Positions 37,381 to 47,147 of a stretch of DNA of 64,000 bases are shown in pieces. This stretch comes from Actinacidiphila yeochonensis CN732. GTDB lineage: Bacteria > Actinomycetota > Actinomycetes > Streptomycetales > Streptomycetaceae. Each line of letters starts with the position of its first letter. The first letter of the stretch is position 1. The notes beneath the pieces were generated by a model that worked only from the letters and a program-made list of their open reading frames with translations, did no database searches and was not told the DNA's origin. The stretch is taken from NCBI RefSeq assembly GCF_000745345.1, contig NZ_JQNR01000004.1:1178001-1242000 (forward strand), written 5' to 3'. Position numbers and translations under genes: made by a program.

Positions 37381-38196
37381 ATGACGACCACACCCGGCGC
37401 CGCGAGCGGCGATCTCCCCGGCAGGCCGCCGGTTGTCGACCTGGCCGCCTGGCAGGCGGCCCGCGACGAGCTGCTGGTCCGCGAGAAGGCCCACACGCAC
37501 GAGGGAGACGCGATCGCCGCGGCCCGGCGGCGGCTGCCGATGGTCGAGACCGACGGGACGGTCGAGGTCACCGGCGCCGACGGGCCGGTCCCGTTCCTCG
37601 ACCTGTTCCAGGGGCGCGACGAACTCGTGGTCTACCAGCACATGTGGTGGGACGGCGCGCCGCACCAGGGGCAGTGCGAGGGCTGCACCACCACGGCCTG
37701 GCATGTGAAGGACGCCGTCTACCTCAACGCCCGGGGTGTCTCCTTCGCCGTCCTGACCTCGGGCCCCTGGGAGGAGGTGGCGCCCTACGTCGCGTTCATG
37801 GGCTACACGCAGCCCTGGTACTCGGTGCGGGGCGTGGAGGCGCCGATCGGCGGGGTGATGGGGCACATCGCCTGTTTCCTGCGCGAGGGCGACCGGGTCT
37901 TCCTCACCTACTCCACGACGGGCCGCGGCAACGAACGGGCCAACGGGTCACTCGGTCTGCTCGACATGACGCCCTACGGCAGGGGTGAGGCGTGGGAGGA
38001 CCGACCCGAGGGTGTGCCCGCGACCGGCGACGTGCGCGACGGGACCCCGTCCGGGGGCCGCGACGCCTGCTGGTACTGGCGCTCGGACGCCGACGGCGCC
38101 GCCACCTGGGGCCCGACCAGCCGGCCCGTGCCGCAGTGGACCCGCCCCGGCGCGACCCCGGTGCAGACCCTCGGCCGCCACGGGCACCACTCCTGA
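37381..38196 (+). CDS. DUF899 thioredoxin-like protein
   Basis: 271 residues, ATG 37381 with GGAGG. It reads LAAWQAARDELLVREKAHTH, RRRLPMVETDGTVEV, FLDLFQGRDELVVYQHMWW and CEGCTTTAWHV, the classic DUF899 order; the CxxC lies at the position of a thioredoxin fold active site. The C-terminus has the conserved W-rich end (DACWYWRSD). The family is cytoplasmic and biochemically undefined. The divergent MarR gene is its probable regulator. Confidence 0.88.
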   Translation: MTTTPGAASGDLPGRPPVVDLAAWQAARDELLVREKAHTHEGDAIAAARRRLPMVETDGTVEVTGADGPVPFLDLFQGRDELVVYQHMWWDGAPHQGQCEGCTTTAWHVKDAVYLNARGVSFAVLTSGPWEEVAPYVAFMGYTQPWYSVRGVEAPIGGVMGHIACFLREGDRVFLTYSTTGRGNERANGSLGLLDMTPYGRGEAWEDRPEGVPATGDVRDGTPSGGRDACWYWRSDADGAATWGPTSRPVPQWTRPGATPVQTLGRHGHHS

Positions 38197-38450
38197 GCCG
38201 CCCAGGAAGGCCGGCTCGACCACGCCCGCGGCGGGCTCACCCGAGCCCGCTCCTGGGTCGTCGCCCGGCCTCCCGCGGCCGCGAGGGGCTGCCGGCCCCC
38301 TCCCGCGGGCCGCACCTGTGGACCGAACGGGATGTCGAGTACCGCAGGGCACGGCACAGTTGGCGCCGCCACCCAGCGCCTCTCCCGGCCGGGTGTGCCC
38401 CGCTCGCCGCCCTGGCGGGACGGTCCCGCTGACGGCACGCGGGCAGCCGG
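38197..38450. other. Intergenic, no gene seen
   Basis: 254 bases after the DUF899 gene. A very long plus-strand open frame passes through this stretch into the GH92 gene but shows no domain content here. Confidence 0.4.
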
Positions 38451-39240
38451 GTGGACGAAGGGCGGCGCGTGGCTCGCCGCCCGGCCGCCCGCGCAGCGGG
38501 CGCGCGCCGCCGGCCCGCGACCCGGGCCGTCGTTGCGTCGGTGGCCCGGCACCGGGAGGCGACCGCCCACCTGGCGGACCGGTCGGGGGCCGACCACGAC
38601 GAGGTACCGGGCGCCGAGGCCGAACCCGCCCGGACACGCGTGGAGGCCGGGGACGCGGCGGGAGCGGTGACCGGCCTGGAGGACCCCGCCCCACGGGTGG
38701 CACGGGCCGCGGGCGCGGACAGCCTGGTCGCACTCACCATCCGGCGCACCCTCGCCTGGGCCAGAGCACGGGCGGGGAACCTGCCAGGGCCGCCGCGGGC
38801 TTCACCGCCCTGCTCACCGGCCAGGAGAGCGTACTGGCGCTGGACGCGGGGAAGTTGACGATACCCGGTATGAACTCGCGATCCCGGGGCGGACGTCGGG
38901 CGACCACGCGGGCGAGGCGCCGCCGCGGGCCCGGCCCGGGTGTGCCGAAGCTGCGATCGGCCACCGGGCCCGGACCACACCACCCCGTCGAGACCCGCGA
39001 GGTCCTCGCGGAGTGCCGGCGCGAGCGGACCCTGGGGCGGCCACCCGATACTCTGACCACCTGCCGGTCCGCGGCCGGCTCGCGGGGAACGGCGGGCGGC
39101 GACGCCGCCGGCGCGTACGCCGGGCCGGCCGCCCACGACCTCGGTGCCGGGCTTCGACGACACCGACCTCCGCCTCGTCCGGGAGCGCGTCTCCCGCCCG
39201 CGGGACCGGCGGAGCCCGGCGGACGGCGGCGGCACCCTCC
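38451..39240 (+). pseudogene. Decayed TPR-type gene remnant
   Basis: Fragments in different frames recall the actinomycete TPR repeats that read 'LLADRERVLGPDHPDTLTTRHNLA': here EVLAECRRERTLGRPPDTLTT near 38990, GDAAGAVTGLEDPA near 38660, and AGNLP joined to AAAGFTALLTGQESVLALD near 38790 after a frame change. No intact start, full repeat series or single open frame remains. I read it as the remains of an NB-ARC/TPR or similar protein. The exact limits are uncertain. Confidence 0.45.
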
Positions 39241-39270
39241 CGGGGCGGCACCCTCCGGGCGCGGGAAGCT

Positions 39271-39282
39271 TACAACGTTGCA
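39271..39282. promoter_or_regulatory. LacI-type operator candidate 1
   Basis: TACAACGTTGCA differs by one base from the symmetrical TACAACGTTGTA. It is about 290 bases before the GH92 start and belongs to the same motif series as sites at 39530, 57298 and 57610. Confidence 0.45.
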
Positions 39283-39460
39283 CAGTCCCAACCCGGTTGG
39301 CGCGGCGTCAGGCCGTCCGGCGGCCGCCGGGCCCGGGCGCCGAGTGTGCCCGGACCACCCCCGGCCACTCACGGAACGCCAGGTTGTGCCGGTCGGTGCG
39401 GCCGGTGAGGAAGATCGCGAGACGGCGCAAACGGGCATCCCGGTCGGCGGCCCGGAACGT

Positions 39461-39472
39461 TCCAACGCTGCA
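39461..39472. promoter_or_regulatory. LacI-type operator candidate 2 (weak)
   Basis: TCCAACGCTGCA is a degenerate form of the same dyad, located just upstream of the -35 element at 39485. Confidence 0.3.
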
Positions 39473-39484
39473 ATGACAGAACTC

Positions 39485-39514
39485 TTGACACCCCTTCAAT
39501 GCCAGGAGGACTAT
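39485..39514 (+). promoter_or_regulatory. Promoter of the first GH92 gene
   Basis: TTGACA (39485-39490) and GACTAT (39509-39514) are separated by 18 bases. Transcription would begin near 39521, immediately before the perfect dyad at 39530. Confidence 0.5.
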
Positions 39515-39529
39515 TCCATGCCGGTATCC

Positions 39530-39543
39530 CGACAACGTTGTCG
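39530..39543. promoter_or_regulatory. LacI-type operator, perfect 14-bp palindrome
   Basis: CGACAACGTTGTCG is self-complementary, has the central CG usual for LacI-family sites, and lies just downstream of the predicted transcription start, a repressing position. Confidence 0.65.
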
Positions 39544-39568
39544 CGGAGCGACACATGGAGGACACGAG

Positions 39569-42500
39569 ATGACCCCGAGGACACGGCTGCGCGGCTGGGC
39601 CGCCGCGGTTGCCGCCGCCGCCGCGGCCTTCGCGGTGGCCCTGCCGGCTACCGCGGCCCAGGCGTCGGCGCCGGGAGGCGACCTGACGCACCTGGTGAAC
39701 CCGTTCATCGGCACGCAGAACGACGGCAACACCTACCCCGGAGCCGCCGTGCCGTTCGGCATGGTGCAGCTCTCGCCGGACACCGGTCACAACACCGGCT
39801 ACGACTACAACCAGGACCACATCCTCGGGTTCAGCTCCGTGCACCTGTCCGGTGTCGGCTGCGGCCTCGGCGGCGACCTGCCGACCCTGCCGACGACGGG
39901 CGCCATCACCAGCACCGACGACGCCTCCTACGCCGCGCAGTTCAGCCACTCCGACGAGTCCGCCTCACCCGGCGCGTACTCCGTCAAGCTCGGCACCGGG
40001 ATCACCGCGGAACTCACCGCGACCCAGCGCACCGGCTGGCAGCGCTACACCTTCCCGGCCACCACCCAGGCCAACGTCATGCTCGACGCCGGCCAGGCCC
40101 TGCACAAGATCACCTCCAGCACCGTCACCGTCCTCGACAACCGCACGGTGCTCACCACCATCACCGGCAGCGGCTTCTGCCAGGACACCACGCCGTACAC
40201 GCTCTACACCGAGACCCGCTTCGACCGGCCGTTCACCTCCTTCGGCACCTGGAAGGGCTCGACGGTCACCGCGGGCAGCCGCACCAGCACCTCCACCGGG
40301 CTCGGCGGCGCCTACGCCACCTTCGACACCCGCAAGGACAACCAGGTCACGGCGGTGACCTCGCTGTCGTGGACCGGCCCGGCCGGCGCCGCGAAGAACC
40401 TCGCCGCCGAGGGCAGGGGCACCTTCGACCAGACCCGGAACGCGGCCAAGCAGGCGTGGCAGTCGCGGCTGTCGCAGATCCGGGTGCAGGGCGGCACCGA
40501 CGAGCAGCAGGCCACCTTCTACTCGTCGCTGTACCGCTCCTTCCTCGCGCCGAACATCGGCAGCGACGTGGACGGCCGCTACACCGGCTGGGACAACAAG
40601 ATCCACGACGGCGGAAGCAGCGTCTACTACCAGAACTGGTCGCTGTGGGACACCTACCGCACGCAGGAGCAGCTGCTGTCGCTGCTCGCGCCGCGCGAGT
40701 CCCGCGACATGGCGCTGTCGCTGCTGCACGTCGCCGAACAGGGCGGCCAGCTGCCGCGCTGGGGCTACGCCACGGCGGAGACCAACATCATGACCGGCGA
40801 CCCGGTCACCCCCTTCCTCGTCGACGCCTGGCGGCAGGGCCTGCTCAAGGGCCACGAGAAGGAGGCGTACGACCTGCTGAAGAAGCACGTCGACAGCGCC
40901 GCCCCGGACTCCTCGCCCTCCGCCGACCGGCAGGCCGACGCGGAGTACCTCGCCGACGGCTACGTGCCGTACGACCCGTCGCGCCCGCAGACCAAGCCCG
41001 GTGACGACGACTACCAGCACGGCCCCTCCGCCACGCTGGAGTACGCGCTCGCCGACGCCGCCCTCGGCGGCATGGCGCAGGACCTCGGCTACACCGCCGA
41101 CGCCAAGCGCTACCTGGCGCGCGGTCAGAACTACCGCAACATCCTCAACCCGTCGACCGGCTTCTTCCAGGCCCGCGACGCGCAGGGCGCCTTCACCGGC
41201 CCCTCGGACCCGGCCAGCAGCGTCGGCTTCCACGAGGGCACGGCCTGGCAGTACATGTGGCTGGTGCCGCAGGACATGCCCGGCGTCGTGAGCCTGATCG
41301 GCGGCGAGGACGCGGCCAACGCCCGCCTCGACTCCTTCTTCGCCTACGACCAGCTGCTCCAGGACCCGGCCGGCACCGCCGCGAACACGTGGGTCAACGG
41401 GACGTACTCGTACTACAACCAGGACAAGTACAACCCGCAGAACGAGCCCGACCTCGGCGCCCCGTACACCTACCTGTCCACCGGGCAGCCGTGGAAGACC
41501 ACCGACGTGGTGCACGCCGCGCTCACCCTGTTCACCGACGCGCCCAACGGCGTCACCGGCAACGACGACCTCGGCACCATGTCGTCCTGGCAGGTGCTGT
41601 CCTCGATCGGCATCTACCCGATGTCGCCCGGCACCGACGAGTGGGGCATCTCCACCCCGGTCTTCTCCCGCGTCGACATCAGCCTGGACCGCGCCTACTA
41701 CCCCAAGGGCTCGTACACCATCACCGCCCCGGGCAGCAGTGACAGCGACCGCTACATCCAGTCCGCGAAGCTGGGCGGCAAGGCGCTGACGAAGACCTAC
41801 CTGACCGGCGACGACCTCAGGGCCGGCCGCGACCTGTCGCTCAGCCTCGGCACCACGCACTCCTCCTGGGGCACCTCGGCCGCCGCGGCGCCGCCCGCCC
41901 TGGACCACACCGCCGACACCCAGCAGCACACCTCCGCGGCCGTCTCGCCGACCTCGCCCGGCCTGCTCACCGGCAGCGGCGGCACCGACGTGGACGTCTC
42001 CGCGGTGCTCACCGGGCCCGGGAAGGTCACCGGCAGCGTCAGCGTGAGCGCCGGCGCCCCGCTGAAGGCCACCCCGGCCAGCAGCACCATCAAGGCCACC
42101 TCGAACACCCTGCCGACCACGACCACCATCCCGGTCCACGTCACCGCACCGGCCGGCACCCCTGACGGCAGCTACCCGCTGACCGTCACCGTCCGCCAGA
42201 ACGGCGGCCCGACGGCCACCCGGACCGTCAACGTCGCCGTCACCACGGCGGGTTGCACCGGCACCGCCGGCTCGTGCCCGCAGGACCTCTCCGCCAGCTA
42301 CGACACGTCCGGCACCGGCACCGCCGGCACCGCCCCCGGCGGCGGCGGCTTCGACGGGGGCGGCTACACCTTCCCGTCCGAGCAGCTGCCCGCCGCCGGA
42401 ACCAGCCTGCTGAACGGCCGCGCCTACGCCTTCCCGGTCACCACCGGCAACGCCAAGGACTTCGTCTCCGCCCACGGGCAGACGATCGACCTGACGCAGC

Positions 42501-42820
42501 GCTCCTACTCGGCCCTGGACGTGCTGCTGTCCGCGCACAACGGGGACGTCACCGGCACCGGAACCGTCCACTACTCCGACGGCTCCACCTCGCAGGTGAC
42601 GCTCAACGCGACCGACTGGGCGGCCGGTTCGCCCCGGCTGGGCGAGGACGCCGCGGTGAACTGCACCACCCGCTACGACAGCAAGGGCAACTCCGACGGC
42701 CTGGCCATCAGCATCTGGCACGAGTCCGTGCCGGTCGACAGCTCCAAGACCGCGGTGTCGCTGACCCTGCCGGACGACTCGCGCATGGCGCTGTACGCCC
42801 TCAGCGGCCGCAACGCCTGA
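39569..42820 (+). CDS. Secreted GH92 alpha-mannosidase
   Basis: 1083 residues from ATG 39569 (GGAGG upstream). A Sec signal peptide of about 30 residues ends near TAAQA. The GH92 N-domain starts LTHLVNPFIGTQNDGNTYPG and the catalytic domain contains NWSLWDTYRTQEQL, GYATAETNIMTGDP, GFHEGTAWQYMW (acid Glu region) and TGNDDLGTMSSWQVLSSIGI (Asp region). A NEW3-type Ig-like domain and a Gly-rich linker lead to a C-terminal beta-sandwich (about residues 915-1083). It should release mannose from alpha-linked mannans or glycoproteins outside the cell. Operator-like dyads upstream suggest control by a LacI protein, possibly that at 62863. Confidence 0.93.
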   Translation: MTPRTRLRGWAAAVAAAAAAFAVALPATAAQASAPGGDLTHLVNPFIGTQNDGNTYPGAAVPFGMVQLSPDTGHNTGYDYNQDHILGFSSVHLSGVGCGLGGDLPTLPTTGAITSTDDASYAAQFSHSDESASPGAYSVKLGTGITAELTATQRTGWQRYTFPATTQANVMLDAGQALHKITSSTVTVLDNRTVLTTITGSGFCQDTTPYTLYTETRFDRPFTSFGTWKGSTVTAGSRTSTSTGLGGAYATFDTRKDNQVTAVTSLSWTGPAGAAKNLAAEGRGTFDQTRNAAKQAWQSRLSQIRVQGGTDEQQATFYSSLYRSFLAPNIGSDVDGRYTGWDNKIHDGGSSVYYQNWSLWDTYRTQEQLLSLLAPRESRDMALSLLHVAEQGGQLPRWGYATAETNIMTGDPVTPFLVDAWRQGLLKGHEKEAYDLLKKHVDSAAPDSSPSADRQADAEYLADGYVPYDPSRPQTKPGDDDYQHGPSATLEYALADAALGGMAQDLGYTADAKRYLARGQNYRNILNPSTGFFQARDAQGAFTGPSDPASSVGFHEGTAWQYMWLVPQDMPGVVSLIGGEDAANARLDSFFAYDQLLQDPAGTAANTWVNGTYSYYNQDKYNPQNEPDLGAPYTYLSTGQPWKTTDVVHAALTLFTDAPNGVTGNDDLGTMSSWQVLSSIGIYPMSPGTDEWGISTPVFSRVDISLDRAYYPKGSYTITAPGSSDSDRYIQSAKLGGKALTKTYLTGDDLRAGRDLSLSLGTTHSSWGTSAAAAPPALDHTADTQQHTSAAVSPTSPGLLTGSGGTDVDVSAVLTGPGKVTGSVSVSAGAPLKATPASSTIKATSNTLPTTTTIPVHVTAPAGTPDGSYPLTVTVRQNGGPTATRTVNVAVTTAGCTGTAGSCPQDLSASYDTSGTGTAGTAPGGGGFDGGGYTFPSEQLPAAGTSLLNGRAYAFPVTTGNAKDFVSAHGQTIDLTQRSYSALDVLLSAHNGDVTGTGTVHYSDGSTSQVTLNATDWAAGSPRLGEDAAVNCTTRYDSKGNSDGLAISIWHESVPVDSSKTAVSLTLPDDSRMALYALSGRNA

Positions 42821-42903
42821 CCGCGGCCGGTCCGGCCCAGCCGGCCCGGGCCCGTACCCGTCCGCACCGGTTCGAACCGGTCGGACCCGGGCCCGCCCAG
42901 ACC

Positions 42904-42933
42904 GCCCCGGCGCCGCCTTCCCGGCGCCGGGGC
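42904..42933. terminator. Hairpin, 12-bp perfect stem
   Basis: Arms 42904-42915 and 42922-42933 are exact reverse complements around CCTTCC. It lies between the two GH92 genes, so it may limit read-through from the first. Confidence 0.6.
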
Positions 42934-43096
42934 CCCTGATCAGGCGCTCCCGCCCCCGTGAAGCCCAGGGCCGCGGCGGCGGGAGCGCCGACCAGCCCCA
43001 GCGTTCCGCCGCACCCTCCCCGAGACCCCCCACGCGCCCGTGAGAGCCGTGAGCTGGCGTCGTCGTCGACGCCGTGCAGAGAAAGGCAGTTCATCC

Positions 43097-46000
43097 ATGA
43101 CAAGAGGCCGACCCAGCCGCCCCCTCGCCAGATCACTGCTGGCGGCGGCGCTGTCCCTGGGCCTGACCGCACCCGCGTCCGGGCTCGCCCACGCCGTGTC
43201 GGCACCCGGCCACGGCAGCGACGGCCCCGCCTTCAGCACCTCCTTCGAGTCCGGGCAGCCGCAGCCCGCCGCGGACACCGTCGAGACCCGCGGCGGCTCC
43301 GCCTGGCAGTCCGGCGTGACCGCCGGCACCGTCCCGGTCCTGGCCGGCAGCCTCAACGACAAGATCGCCAAGGTCACCGCCAGCTCCGAGAACCCGCCGA
43401 ACGAGAACGCCCCCAAGGCGACCGACGAGGACTCCAGCACCAAGTGGCTGGCCTTCGCCAACACCGCGTGGCTCCAGTACCAGCTCACCGGTGACGAGAC
43501 GGTGCGCAAGTACGCGCTCACCTCGGCGAACGACTTCCCGACCCGTGACCCCAAGGACTGGGAGCTCCAGGGCTCCGCGGACGGCACGAACTGGACGACG
43601 GTCGACACCCAGAAGGGCCAGACCTTCGACAACCGGTTCGCCACGCACGTGTACACCGTCGCCAACCCCGGCGCGTACACGTACTACCGGCTGAACGTCA
43701 CGGCCAACAACGGGCAGTCCGACGGCACCCAGCTCGCGGACCTGATCCTCTCCGACGGCTCGGCCGCGCCGACGCCCACCCCGGGGATGACCACCGAGGT
43801 CGGCAACGGCCCCGCCTCCGGCGCCAACGTCAAGGCCAACGTGGGCTTCACCGGCCTCAAGGCCCTGGAGTACGCGGGCACGCACACCGTCGACGGCCCG
43901 GTGCACGCCTACAACAAGCTGTACGACGTGCACATCCCGGTGAAGTCCGACACCCAGCTCTCGTACGACATCTTCCCCGAGCTGACGGCGAGCGACCTCA
44001 CCTACCCCAGTGAGTACGCCTCGATCGACCTGCGCTTCACCGACGGCACCTACCTCAGCCAGCTGCGCACCCCGGCGCAGGACGGCTACGGGGTGTCGCT
44101 GACGCCGAGCCAGCAGGGCGACTCCAAGATCCTGTACGCGGGCCAGTGGAACGCGGTCGCCTCGGACATCGGCAAGGTCGCGGCCGGCAAGACCATCGAC
44201 CGCATCCTGCTCGGCTACGACGACCCGCACGGCACCGCCGCCGAGGGCTCGCCGACCCAGTTCAAGGGCTGGATCGACGACCTCCAGGTCGGCACCGTGC
44301 CCTCCGTCGACCCCAAGGCGAGCTACGCCGACCAGGTCGACACCCGGCGCGGCACCAACTCCTCCGGGTCGTTCTCCCGCGGCAACAACCTGCCGGCGAC
44401 CGCCGTGCCCAACGGCTTCAACTTCTACACGCCGGTCACCGACGCGGGCTCCGACTCGTGGGAGTACTCCTACGCCGCGCAGAACAACGCGGACAACCTG
44501 CCGACCCTCCAGGCGCTGGGCGTCAGCCACGAGCCCAGCCCGTGGATGGCCGACCGCGACCTGTTCCAGGTGATGCCCTCGGACGTCTCCGGCACCCCGG
44601 ACCTGGACCGCACCAAGCGGGCCCTGCCGTTCAAGCACTCCGACGAGACGGCGAAGCCGCAGTACTACGGCGTGAAGTTCACCAACGGCATCAAGGCGGA
44701 GATCGCGCCCGCCGACCACTCCGCGGAGTTCCGCTTCACCTTCCCCGGCAGTGACGGCAACCTGCTCTTCGACAACGTCGACAACAACGGCGGCCTCACC
44801 TTCGACGCCGCCAACGGCACCCTCCAGGGCTGGGCCGGGCACAAGTCGGGCCTGTCCACCGGGGCCGGACCGATGTACGTGTACGCCCAGTTCGACCAGA
44901 CGCCGACCACCGCGCAGAAGGTGACCGGCGCCGGCCGCGACAACGTCACGGGCTACGCGAAGTTCGACACCTCGAAGCAGCACACGGTGACGATGCGGAT
45001 CGCCACCTCGTTCATCAGTGTCGCCCAGGCCAAGCACAACCTGGACCTGGAGATCCCGGCGGGCACCTCCTTCTCCACCGTCGAGAACCGCGCGGCGGCG
45101 CAGTGGAACGCCAAGCTCGGCAAGGTCCAGGTGCAGGGCGCGAGCAGCGAGCAGACGACCACCCTGTACTCCGACCTGTACCGGATGAACCTGTACCCCA
45201 ACTCCGGCTCGGAGAACACCGGCACCAACAGCAAGCCGGTGTGGAAGTACGCCAGCGCCTACCAGCCGCAGGCCGCCAGCACCGACACCCAGTCCGGTGC
45301 CAAGGTCGAGGACGGCAAGGTCTACGTCAACAACGGCTTCTGGGACACCTACCGCAGTGAGTGGCCGGCCTACTCCCTGCTGGAGTCGGACACCGCGGGC
45401 GAGCTCGCCAACGGCTTCGTCCAGCAGTACAAGGACGGCGGCTGGACCGCCCGCTGGTCCTCGCCCGGCTACGCCGACCTGATGACCGGCACCAGCTCCG
45501 ACGTCGCCTTCGCCGACGCCTACGACAAGGGCGTCACCGGCTTCGACGCGCAGGCCGCGTACGAGGCCGCCGTCAAGAACGCCACCACCGTGCCCACCCA
45601 GTCCGGCGTCGGCCGCAAGGGCCTGGAGACCTCGGAGTTCACCGGCTACACCAACACCTCCGTCGACGGCAGCATCTCCTGGTCGCTGGACGGCTACATC
45701 AACGACTACGGCATCGGCACCATGGCGGCCAAGCTCGCCAAGGACCCGAAGACGCCCAAGGCCGACGTCGAGCGGTACAAGGAGGAGTCGGCGTACTTCC
45801 TGGCCCGCGCCGAGAACTACACCACGGTGTTCAACCAGAACACCGGCTTCTTCGAGGGCCGCAACGCCGACGGCTCCTGGCGTGTGCCGGACAGCTCCTA
45901 CGACCCGAAGACGTGGGGCTACGAGTACACCGAGTCCAACGGCTGGAACTACGCCTTCACCGTCCCGCAGGACCCGAACGGCCTGATCTCGCTGTACGGC

Positions 46001-47038
46001 GGCCAGCAGAACCTGGAGAAGAAGCTCGACACGTTCTTCTCGACCCAGGAGACCGCGGTCGGCGACACCGGCTCCTACGGCGGCACCATCCACGAGATGA
46101 TCGAGGCCCGTGACGTCCGCATGGGCGAGCTGGGCATGAGCAACCAGCCCTCGTACGCCATCCCGTACATGTACGACTACGCCGGCGACCCCGCCAAGAC
46201 CCAGGCGGCCGTGCGGCAGATCGAGCAGCGCCTGTACACCGGCAGCGAGATCGGCGAGGGCTACCCCGGCGACGAGGACAACGGCGCCGCCTCCACCTGG
46301 CAGATCTTCAGCGCCCTGGGCATGTACCCGCTCCAGGTCGGCGGCGACACCTACATGATCGGCTCCCCGTCGTTCACCAAGGCCAGCATCCGCCTGGACA
46401 ACGGCCGCACCATCACGGTCAACGCCCCCGACAACAGCGGCAAGAACGTCTACGTGCAGTCGCTCAAGGTCAACGGCAAGGCCTACGACAAGGTCTACCT
46501 GACCCAGGACCAGCTGTCGGCCGGCGCCACCCTCGACTTCACCATGGGCTCCAAGCCCTCGAAGTGGGGCACCGGCAAGGACGCGCTGCCGCCGTCCCTG
46601 ACCAAGGCCGGCAGCAGCCCCGAGCCGCTGGCGGACACCACCGGCACCGGCAAGGGCACCGGCAGCTCCGCTGACGGCACCGACACCGCGGCGCTGTTCG
46701 ACAACACCTCGGCCACCTCGGCCACCTTCCCGACCGCGACGCCCCAGGTCACCTGGAGCTACAGCGACGGCAAGGGCCAGAAGGCGTCCTTCTACACCCT
46801 GACCTCCGGCAAGACCGCGGGCCAGGACCCGAAGAACTGGCAGCTCCAGGGCTCCAGCGACGGCGGCAAGCACTGGAAGACGGTCGACAGCCGCACCGGC
46901 CAGACCTTCTCCGACCGCCAGCAGACCCGGCCGTTCGAGATCGCCCACCCGGGCAGCTACAGCTCCTACCGCCTGGTCGTCTCCGCCAACAGCGGCGGCA
47001 CCTCCACCACCCTCTCGGAGGTCGAGCTGCTGAGCTGA
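43097..47038 (+). CDS. Secreted GH92 mannosidase with two discoidin-like modules
   Basis: 1313 residues from ATG 43097 (GAAAGG upstream; the frame extends to 43040 without a signal peptide). After a signal peptide ending near LAHAV there is an F5/8-type C (CBM32-like) module at about residues 85-220 (KVTASSENPPNENAPKATDE, WELQGSADGTNW), then the GH92 domain: GVSHEPSPWMADRD, NNGFWDTYRSEWPAYSL, YTESNGWNYAFTVPQD (acid Glu) and YPGDEDNGAASTWQIFSALG (Asp region). A second discoidin-like module closes the protein (WQLQGSSDGGKHWKTVD). The catalytic motifs differ from those of the first GH92, so linkage specificity probably differs. Lies 276 bases downstream of the first. Confidence 0.93.
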   Translation: MTRGRPSRPLARSLLAAALSLGLTAPASGLAHAVSAPGHGSDGPAFSTSFESGQPQPAADTVETRGGSAWQSGVTAGTVPVLAGSLNDKIAKVTASSENPPNENAPKATDEDSSTKWLAFANTAWLQYQLTGDETVRKYALTSANDFPTRDPKDWELQGSADGTNWTTVDTQKGQTFDNRFATHVYTVANPGAYTYYRLNVTANNGQSDGTQLADLILSDGSAAPTPTPGMTTEVGNGPASGANVKANVGFTGLKALEYAGTHTVDGPVHAYNKLYDVHIPVKSDTQLSYDIFPELTASDLTYPSEYASIDLRFTDGTYLSQLRTPAQDGYGVSLTPSQQGDSKILYAGQWNAVASDIGKVAAGKTIDRILLGYDDPHGTAAEGSPTQFKGWIDDLQVGTVPSVDPKASYADQVDTRRGTNSSGSFSRGNNLPATAVPNGFNFYTPVTDAGSDSWEYSYAAQNNADNLPTLQALGVSHEPSPWMADRDLFQVMPSDVSGTPDLDRTKRALPFKHSDETAKPQYYGVKFTNGIKAEIAPADHSAEFRFTFPGSDGNLLFDNVDNNGGLTFDAANGTLQGWAGHKSGLSTGAGPMYVYAQFDQTPTTAQKVTGAGRDNVTGYAKFDTSKQHTVTMRIATSFISVAQAKHNLDLEIPAGTSFSTVENRAAAQWNAKLGKVQVQGASSEQTTTLYSDLYRMNLYPNSGSENTGTNSKPVWKYASAYQPQAASTDTQSGAKVEDGKVYVNNGFWDTYRSEWPAYSLLESDTAGELANGFVQQYKDGGWTARWSSPGYADLMTGTSSDVAFADAYDKGVTGFDAQAAYEAAVKNATTVPTQSGVGRKGLETSEFTGYTNTSVDGSISWSLDGYINDYGIGTMAAKLAKDPKTPKADVERYKEESAYFLARAENYTTVFNQNTGFFEGRNADGSWRVPDSSYDPKTWGYEYTESNGWNYAFTVPQDPNGLISLYGGQQNLEKKLDTFFSTQETAVGDTGSYGGTIHEMIEARDVRMGELGMSNQPSYAIPYMYDYAGDPAKTQAAVRQIEQRLYTGSEIGEGYPGDEDNGAASTWQIFSALGMYPLQVGGDTYMIGSPSFTKASIRLDNGRTITVNAPDNSGKNVYVQSLKVNGKAYDKVYLTQDQLSAGATLDFTMGSKPSKWGTGKDALPPSLTKAGSSPEPLADTTGTGKGTGSSADGTDTAALFDNTSATSATFPTATPQVTWSYSDGKGQKASFYTLTSGKTAGQDPKNWQLQGSSDGGKHWKTVDSRTGQTFSDRQQTRPFEIAHPGSYSSYRLVVSANSGGTSTTLSEVELLS

Positions 47039-47044
47039 GGCACC

Positions 47045-47121
47045 ACGGGTCCGGCGGCCGCTCCTCGGCCGCCGGACCCGTACGGCACCGAGGGGGCGCG
47101 GCCTCGGCCGCGCCCCCTCGG
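47045..47121. terminator. Two consecutive strong hairpins, bidirectional terminator
   Basis: A 16-bp perfect stem (47045-47060 with 47066-47081, loop CTCCT) is followed by a 15-bp perfect stem (47088-47102 with 47107-47121, loop CTCG). They separate the GH92 gene from the convergent ligase gene. Confidence 0.85.
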
Positions 47122-47147
47122 CGTGCCCGCGCGCACCGGCCGAGCCG

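Noticed and set aside
37985..39568. Upstream extension of the first GH92 frame
   Set aside because: The extension lacks domain content; the signal peptide, ribosome-binding site, promoter and operator all place the start at 39569.
43133..46948. Minus-strand open frame of 1271 codons opposite the second GH92
   Set aside because: Antisense shadow of the GH92 gene, with Val/Leu/Gly/Arg repeats and no recognisable domain.
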